Of a DNA stretch of 64,000 nt, positions 59,057 through 64,000 are shown piece after piece. Source of the stretch: Anaerolineales bacterium (GTDB lineage Bacteria > Chloroflexota > Anaerolineae > Anaerolineales > UBA6663). The translations under genes were made by a program, and so were the position numbers. The first letter of the stretch is position 1. Each line of letters opens with the position of its first letter. Under the pieces are notes generated by a model. The model saw nothing but the letters and a program-made list of their open reading frames with translations, did not search any database and had not been told where the DNA came from. The stretch spans positions 20,517 to 84,516 of the forward strand of contig JADZEK010000133.1 in the NCBI GenBank assembly GCA_020850595.1, given 5' to 3'.

Positions 59057-61225
59057 TCAGCGGCCCACCAGCGGGATAAAGATCGGCAGCGCCACCCTTT
59101 CCACCGCGCCGATGTCGCAGCCCAGCACGCCGTTGTTGTCGGCGTCGCGCGGGCGGGCGGCGTTGACCTGGTCGTAGGCGGGCGTGGTGCAGTAAGCGCC
59201 GAGCGGGATGGCGTCGAGCGCCGGGCTGGTCGCCACGGGCGGGTAGAAGGCCAGGCCAGTGGAGCCGAAGGTCGGGAACGCATCCACCAGCACGGTGGCG
59301 AGGCCGCCCGCCGGCACGCTGTCGCCGGCGCCGTTCGCCGGGCAGCCATCGGCGTTGCCGTTCTGGCCGACCAGGTTGTAGCCGTTGCTCACCACCTGCC
59401 CGCCATCCGTCGCCATGCATTCGTAGAGCCCGAGGTTGGTGTTGCCCATGACGATGCTGCGGCTCAAGTAGACCCACGCGCCCTCGTAGACCAGCACCCC
59501 GCGGCCAATGATGAGGGCTGCGTTGCGCACGAGGGTCACCTGGTCGAGCGCGGCGGTTGAGCCGTTGCCGCTAAAGACCCCGCCGCCGCCGCTGGCCCCA
59601 TTCTCTCCGATGGTCGTGTCGTACAGGGTGACGGTCGAAAAATTGTCCACAAACACCCCGCCGCCGGCGTTGGTGACGATGTTAAACAAGATGGTGCTTT
59701 GATGAACTTCAGCCGCCGCCGAGTTATCCACCGCCAGGCCGCCGCCGTCAGTGGCCTCGTTGGAGTCTAGGGCGACGTTGTTCAAGATCAAGTCGCTGCC
59801 GCTGCCGCTGACCAGAATGCCGCCGCCTCGCAGCGCCGAGCCGTTCGAGACTATGAGGTTTTGCATGAGCACCGTCGCGCCGTTGCTGACGTGAAACACC
59901 CGGTCTTGCTCGTTGCCGATGATGTCGGTGTAGTTGAGGCCGTGGCCCAGGATGGTCATGTCGGTTCGGAGGTCCAGGTCGCCGGTCGCGTTGAGGTCTT
60001 CGTTCGCGCCGAAGAGGCTCAGCGAGACGGTAATGTCATCGAAGACGATCACCGAGTGGTCGGCGTTGGCGTTGGCGGCGTTGACGGCCTCGCGCAGGGT
60101 GCAGCCGTTGGTCGTGGCCGCCGGGGTGCAGCCGTCGGGCGTGGAGTCGCCCGTGTTAGTCACCACAAAGGTGCGGGTGCCGGCGAAGCGCAGCGCCAGG
60201 AGGGTCGGGGCCGGGCTGGTCCAGAAGCGGTGGCTGGTCAGTTCGGCGTGCGGCATGTCGCGGTCCACGAACACCGCGTTGAAGGCCGAGTCGAGCTGGC
60301 TGGGCGTCTCCAGGTCGTAACCCTGGGCCATGTGGCAGCCGCGGCAGTAGGGTTTGACCACCTCGCTATACATCTGCTGGTCGGCGGCGTTGCCGTTGTA
60401 GGCGGCCGGGATGAAGTCGTCGTTGAACACAGCGTTCGGGTTGTAGACCGCGGCCACGCCGCCATACCAGCCGTCGAGCAAGTTGGCGATCTTGGCGTCG
60501 GGCAGCGCGTTGCGCACCATGGCATTGAGCACCCGGAACTGCTCGGTCTGCGCGGCGCGGGTCCACCCGGCCGTGGGGCTGTAGGCGAATGATTCCAGGT
60601 CGAACGGCAAGAATTGCGCGTCCGACACGGTGTTGTTCGTGCTGTTATAGGTCCCGCCGTGACAGGGCAGGCACAGGTGCGGCAGGTATTTGTCGCCTTC
60701 GCCATCCAGGGCGACGTGCGTGAGCAGGTTGCCGTTGACATCGTAGGCGTAAAACGTCACGTCGTTGGGTTGGCCGTTATTGAGGTAGTCGTAGACCATC
60801 GCCACGGTGGGCAGTTGGTGGGTGTTGGCGATGGTGGCTTGCACCGAGATCTCCGCCGGGGCCGCCGCCCCCAACCCGTGGTTGGCCACATAGCAGGCGG
60901 TGAAATTGGCTTCCTCATAGCAGTGCATCGCGCGCCCGAAGCCCAGGTCGCCGGCGTTGTAGTAGTTGGCGCTAGCCCGGTTGGAGCCGCCGCTGGGCGG
61001 GAAGTAGGCGTTCTTCCAATCGGCCAGCGTGAGCGGGGCGTTGATCACACTGTAATACTGCCCGGCTTCTGTGGCATCGCCGATGCCTTTGCGGCTGAGG
61101 AACGGGTTGAGGTTGCGCGGGAACAGCCCGCCGCCCGCCAGCGTCACCGTGGCCGCCGCCAGCACGACCCCCAGCGCCAGGCACAGCACTCCCAATCCGC
61201 GATAGGCCCACCGGCGATGACGCAT
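59057..61225 (-). CDS. Secreted cytochrome-like protein fused to beta-helix
   Basis: 722 aa. Signal peptide (residues about 1-32, LGVLCLALGVVLAAATVTLA). CLPCH (about residue 182) and CRGCH (about 295) are c-type haem-binding motifs in the first half. About residue 360 begins a polymorphic-membrane-protein-like beta-helix: GCTLREAVNAANAN, then VSNGSALRGGGILVSG and DGGGLAVDNSAA repeats. It ends GAVERVALPIFIPLVGR, a hydrophobic-LPLV.R type C-terminus seen in secreted Chloroflexota proteins. AAAAAGGTGA lies before ATG. Haem use and folding are predicted, not shown. Confidence 0.75.
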   Translation of the reverse strand: MRHRRWAYRGLGVLCLALGVVLAAATVTLAGGGLFPRNLNPFLSRKGIGDATEAGQYYSVINAPLTLADWKNAYFPPSGGSNRASANYYNAGDLGFGRAMHCYEEANFTACYVANHGLGAAAPAEISVQATIANTHQLPTVAMVYDYLNNGQPNDVTFYAYDVNGNLLTHVALDGEGDKYLPHLCLPCHGGTYNSTNNTVSDAQFLPFDLESFAYSPTAGWTRAAQTEQFRVLNAMVRNALPDAKIANLLDGWYGGVAAVYNPNAVFNDDFIPAAYNGNAADQQMYSEVVKPYCRGCHMAQGYDLETPSQLDSAFNAVFVDRDMPHAELTSHRFWTSPAPTLLALRFAGTRTFVVTNTGDSTPDGCTPAATTNGCTLREAVNAANANADHSVIVFDDITVSLSLFGANEDLNATGDLDLRTDMTILGHGLNYTDIIGNEQDRVFHVSNGATVLMQNLIVSNGSALRGGGILVSGSGSDLILNNVALDSNEATDGGGLAVDNSAAAEVHQSTILFNIVTNAGGGVFVDNFSTVTLYDTTIGENGASGGGGVFSGNGSTAALDQVTLVRNAALIIGRGVLVYEGAWVYLSRSIVMGNTNLGLYECMATDGGQVVSNGYNLVGQNGNADGCPANGAGDSVPAGGLATVLVDAFPTFGSTGLAFYPPVATSPALDAIPLGAYCTTPAYDQVNAARPRDADNNGVLGCDIGAVERVALPIFIPLVGR

Positions 61226-61388
61226 GCTTCACCTTTTTATAAGGAGGTTGTGGATGATGTTTAGGAGAATAGCAGAATCTGTAGAATTGCGCTACCGTGG
61301 CGCGGGCCGGCTCGGGCGCGCGAATTTCCCAACCGCGCGGGGGCGCGCCCTCTAGCCGCCTGGGAAGGGGCGCGGGTAAGCTGTGCCC

Positions 61389-62417
61389 ATGACCCATCGG
61401 CGTAAATCTCTGCTCGCGGGCTGGCTGGCCGTCACCCTGGCGCTGGCGGCCTGTGCGCCCGCCGCCCCGCCGCCGGCTACCCCCACGCCCTTCACCGGCG
61501 CGCCGCGCGCCGTGATCGTGGACACCGACTTGAGCAGCGACGGCCTGATGGCGCTGCTCTACTTGTTCCAGCGGCCCGACCTGTTGATCGAGGCGGTGAC
61601 GGTCAGCGGTACGGGCATGGTGCACTGCGCCGCGGGCGTCACGCAGGTGCGCGGGCTGGCGGCGCTGGTGGGGCTGCCCAAGGTTCCGGTGGCCTGCGGG
61701 CCCGAAGAACCGCTGGGCGGCGGCCATCCGTTCCCGGCCGAGTGGCGTGTGGCGGTTGACGCGGGCTATGGCCTCGACCTGCCAGAAAACCCCGAGCCGG
61801 TGGGGCCATCGGCCATCAACCTGATCACCGAAACACTGACGGCCGCGCCCGAGCCGCTGCTGGTGCTGACGCTCGGCCCGCTGACCAACCTGGCCGCGGC
61901 GCTCCAGGCGCAGCCAGAGCTGGCGGCCAAAATCAGCATGGTCTACGTGATGGGCGGCGCGCTGACGGTGGACGGGAACGCCGGCCCTGACAGCCCGCTG
62001 GCCGAATGGAACTTCTACGCCGACCCCATGGCGGCGGAAGTGGTGCTGGCCTCTGGCGCGCCCCTCACGCTGGTGGCGCTCGACGCCACCAACACGCTGC
62101 CGGTCACGGCCGCCTACGCGCGCCGGATCGCGCAGCAGGCGGTCACGCCGGAAGCCCGCGCCGTGGCGCAGATCCTGGCGGCCGAGGCCGCGCTGATTGA
62201 CGGCGGCGACTACTACTTCTGGGACGTGGCGGCGGCCATGCTGCTGAGCGAACCGGGCCTGGCGCCCGCGCGCGCCGCCACCGTGCGGGTGGAAACGAGC
62301 GGCGCCGAGGCCGGCCGGACCCTGGAGGCCCCCGAGGGCGCGCCGGTGCTGGTGGCCGGCGAGCCAGAACCGGCGCGCTTTGCCGAGCTGTTCCTGGCGA
62401 CGTTGAACGCCCCCTGA
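61389..62417 (+). CDS. Nucleoside hydrolase-like lipoprotein
   Basis: 342 aa from ATG 61389 (a GTG at 61383 is possible). Lipobox ALAAC (Cys about 21), then a Pro/Thr linker. Inosine-uridine hydrolase-like fold with AVIVDTDLSSDGLMALLYL, LLVLTLGPLTNLAAAL, KISMVYVMGGALTVDGN, EWNFYADPMAAEVVLAS. The DTDxxxDD calcium site is altered (DTDLSSDG), so activity may differ. Four bases before the next gene. Confidence 0.82.
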   Translation: MTHRRKSLLAGWLAVTLALAACAPAAPPPATPTPFTGAPRAVIVDTDLSSDGLMALLYLFQRPDLLIEAVTVSGTGMVHCAAGVTQVRGLAALVGLPKVPVACGPEEPLGGGHPFPAEWRVAVDAGYGLDLPENPEPVGPSAINLITETLTAAPEPLLVLTLGPLTNLAAALQAQPELAAKISMVYVMGGALTVDGNAGPDSPLAEWNFYADPMAAEVVLASGAPLTLVALDATNTLPVTAAYARRIAQQAVTPEARAVAQILAAEAALIDGGDYYFWDVAAAMLLSEPGLAPARAATVRVETSGAEAGRTLEAPEGAPVLVAGEPEPARFAELFLATLNAP

Positions 62418-62421
62418 CCCC

Positions 62422-63675
62422 ATGCCGGCCCCCGCGGGAGTGCGCCCGGTGCTCTACAAGCTGGCCCTGGCCGGGTGGGGGTTCTGGACGCTCGTCACCA
62501 TCGGGATATTAGCGGCGCTGGCCCCGATCCACCTGGTCACCGTGGTGGAAGACGAACAGGTCATGCGGAGCTACCTGGCGGTCTGGCCCAATCTGACGCT
62601 GCGGGAGTTTGGCAACCTGGTCGTGGTGCTGCGCTACGCCGGGCTGTTCGTCTTTCTGATGGTGGCCGCGCTCATTGTCTGGCGGCGGCCCAACCACCCG
62701 CTGACGCTCATCACTGCGATGATGCTCGTGACCCTGCCGCTGATTGGCCAGCTCGGCGGCTCTACCGACACCTGGTTGCTTTACCCGAAGGCGGTGCGGC
62801 CGCTGCTGAGCCTGGCCCACACCGCGGTGGTGGTGTTCGTGGGCGTGCCGGCTGGGTTGGCCTTCATCTACTTCTTTCCGACCGGCCGCCTCGCGCCGCG
62901 CTGGCTGGGTTGGGCGGGCGCGGTGCTGACCGCTCTCTTCTATCTCTTCGCGCTGCTGGTCTGGCTCTTCCCAGACGTAGACCCGAGTGGGCAGGTCTGG
63001 TTCGTCTATTTGGGGATCATGCTGGTACTGCTGGCGCTGGGCGTGGGCGGCCAAGTCTATCGCTACGTCCGCGTCTCCTCGCCCGTTGAGCGCCGACAGA
63101 CCGGGCTGGTGGTGACCGCGCTCTGCGCTTTCGCGCTGACCTTGTTTACCCAGGGGTTGGGCATTTTCGGCGGCGCGCCGCGCGCGGCGCTGGTGGGCCT
63201 GGCGCTGCAATGGCTGGGGCTGGTCGCGCTGCCGGCCAGTATGGGCGTGGCGATCTTGCGCTACGGCCTGTGGGAAATTGACGTGATCGTCCGGCGCACG
63301 CTGATCTATAGTGTGCTGACCGGTGTGCTGGCGCTGGCTTACTTCAGTTCGGTGGTGCTGCTGCAAAGCGTGGTGCGCGCCCTCACCGGGCAAAGCCAGA
63401 GCGCCCTGGTCACCGTGGCCTCGACGCTGCTGATCGCCACGTTGTTCGGGCCGCTGCGGCGGCGGGTACAGTCCGCGGTAGACCGCCGCTTCTACCGCCG
63501 CAAGTACGATGCGACCCAGATCGTGGCGGCTTTTGGCGAAGCGCTGCGGCACGAGCACGCGCTGGACCAGGTGGCGGCCAAGCTCGAATATGTGGCCGCC
63601 GCCACGGTGCAGCCCAGCCAGGTGCAGGTGTGGCTGCCGCGCCAGCCGCTGCGGCCGGGGCCGCGCCCCGAGTGA
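62422..63675 (+). CDS. Sensor-like multi-pass membrane protein
   Basis: 417 aa. About eight membrane helices (LALAGWGFWTLVTIGILAAL, VVLRYAGLFVFLMVAALIVW and onward). Cytoplasmic tail VRRTLIYSVLTGVLALAYF followed by a charged region RRRVQSAVDRRFYRRKYDA that is typical of the input part of Chloroflexota-type sensor kinases (7TM-like), but the kinase and GAF parts are absent. It stops after GPRPE. May be a lone sensor module. Operon with the nucleoside hydrolase-like gene. Confidence 0.75.
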   Translation: MPAPAGVRPVLYKLALAGWGFWTLVTIGILAALAPIHLVTVVEDEQVMRSYLAVWPNLTLREFGNLVVVLRYAGLFVFLMVAALIVWRRPNHPLTLITAMMLVTLPLIGQLGGSTDTWLLYPKAVRPLLSLAHTAVVVFVGVPAGLAFIYFFPTGRLAPRWLGWAGAVLTALFYLFALLVWLFPDVDPSGQVWFVYLGIMLVLLALGVGGQVYRYVRVSSPVERRQTGLVVTALCAFALTLFTQGLGIFGGAPRAALVGLALQWLGLVALPASMGVAILRYGLWEIDVIVRRTLIYSVLTGVLALAYFSSVVLLQSVVRALTGQSQSALVTVASTLLIATLFGPLRRRVQSAVDRRFYRRKYDATQIVAAFGEALRHEHALDQVAAKLEYVAAATVQPSQVQVWLPRQPLRPGPRPE

Positions 63676-63888
63676 GCGCAGGGCAAGCGCAGCTTAATTC
63701 CGGTCGTAAAGACAGTGCGAAAGTGGCTTGGAATCTGGCCGCCAGCGATCATTGGCCGAGACGCTACGCGTCACCCCCCACAAGGCCGAAAGACGTCCGG
63801 CGACCTGAGGGGGGCTTCGGAACCCAAACAAAGGGCGTTTGGACAAGTGTGACAGGCAAAGAGCGCTGATTAACTTGACAATGTTAGA
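63676..63888. other. Non-coding stretch, nothing recognised
   Basis: About 213 bases between the sensor-like gene and the partial minus-strand gene. No reading frame with protein-like composition. TTGACA occurs at about 63874-63879 on the plus strand without a convincing -10. Confidence 0.5.
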
Positions 63889-64000
63889 TTAGCCTGAATC
63901 CTCATGAAACTGCTGAGTTCTCAGACGACTGGCGGTCGAGCGTGCACGGTTCACCAGGTGGGCCGCCACCACCTCGCGGGCTCGCTCCGGCGTAAGTTGC
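63889..64000 (-). CDS. 3' end of a gene running off the window
   Basis: Minus strand, no start in the window. Translates as QLTPERAREVVAAHLVN, then RARSTASRLRTQQFHEDSG and a TAA. The helical, charged sequence looks like a protein end. Family unknown. Confidence 0.4.
   Translation of the reverse strand, partial: QLTPERAREVVAAHLVNRARSTASRLRTQQFHEDSG

Overview
The window is about 64 kb of very GC-rich bacterial DNA with housekeeping genes (rplI, rimO, murJ, glpK, xseAB, a phosphoglucomutase). The best guess is a Chloroflexota chromosome, Anaerolineae-like. Reasons are a NfeD-like/flotillin pair, many small lipoproteins with Thr-Pro-rich linkers after the lipobox, a secreted protein ending in an IPLVGR-type tail, several families of one large membrane-anchored propeller-like protein, and no LPS or outer-membrane genes. 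This placement is inference from gene content only. A striking regulatory trait is that several genes have a TATAAT-like box 6-9 bases before the start codon, so their mRNAs are probably leaderless.

Layout. 1-9.4 kb: secreted and membrane proteins, a NfeD-like/flotillin pair, a glycine-rich RRM RNA-binding protein with a structured leader, a secreted TAP-like hydrolase, and a GNAT gene bracketed by inverted AATCAG-type repeats. 9.4-14.4 kb: rplI, a RodZ-like gene, rimO and murJ, with a candidate small RNA between rimO and murJ. 14.4-19.5 kb: two tandem paralogous membrane-anchored propeller-like proteins. 19.6-26.5 kb: glpK, two methylation-type genes (a SAM methyltransferase overlapping a SET-domain protein), a VOC protein, a transglutaminase-like protein, a histidine phosphatase, and a second copy of the candidate small RNA. 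26.7-35.4 kb: mostly minus-strand genes: a LysM/WbsX-like glycosidase, a methyltransferase with regulatory domain, a REC-histidine kinase, a P-loop ATPase fused to an OmpR-type DNA-binding domain, an FHA protein, a PAP2-like protein and exonuclease VII. A compact third small RNA candidate with its own promoter and terminator lies at 29.93 kb.

35.4-40.3 kb: a 39-bp minisatellite followed by a two-gene type III restriction-modification operon whose methyltransferase has an AT-rich core between GC-rich ends. 40.4-46.3 kb: a sugar-type binding lipoprotein, glycerate 2-kinase, phosphoglucomutase and a GPH-type transporter, plausibly carbohydrate uptake and use. 46.3-57.7 kb: a phage-derived head/tail module (small regulator, terminase, portal, a fused protease-capsid protein with an internal start, adaptor, fibre and an Asp-box tail protein). 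No integrase, replication, lysis, tail-tube or tape-measure gene is visible. It has a recent 0.2-kb tandem duplication between terminase and portal, and its promoters carry a GAACATTTG operator that also occurs upstream of the restriction operon. 57.7-58.7 kb: a DUF5615/DUF433-type toxin-antitoxin pair bracketed by inverted composite repeats. 58.7-64 kb: a small membrane protein, a two-haem cytochrome/beta-helix secreted protein, a nucleoside-hydrolase-like lipoprotein, a sensor-like membrane protein, and the end of a gene running off the window.

Most promising for follow-up are the anti-Shine-Dalgarno-like small RNA pair, the inverted AATCAG brackets around single-gene or two-gene cassettes, and the reduced phage module with its shared operator.
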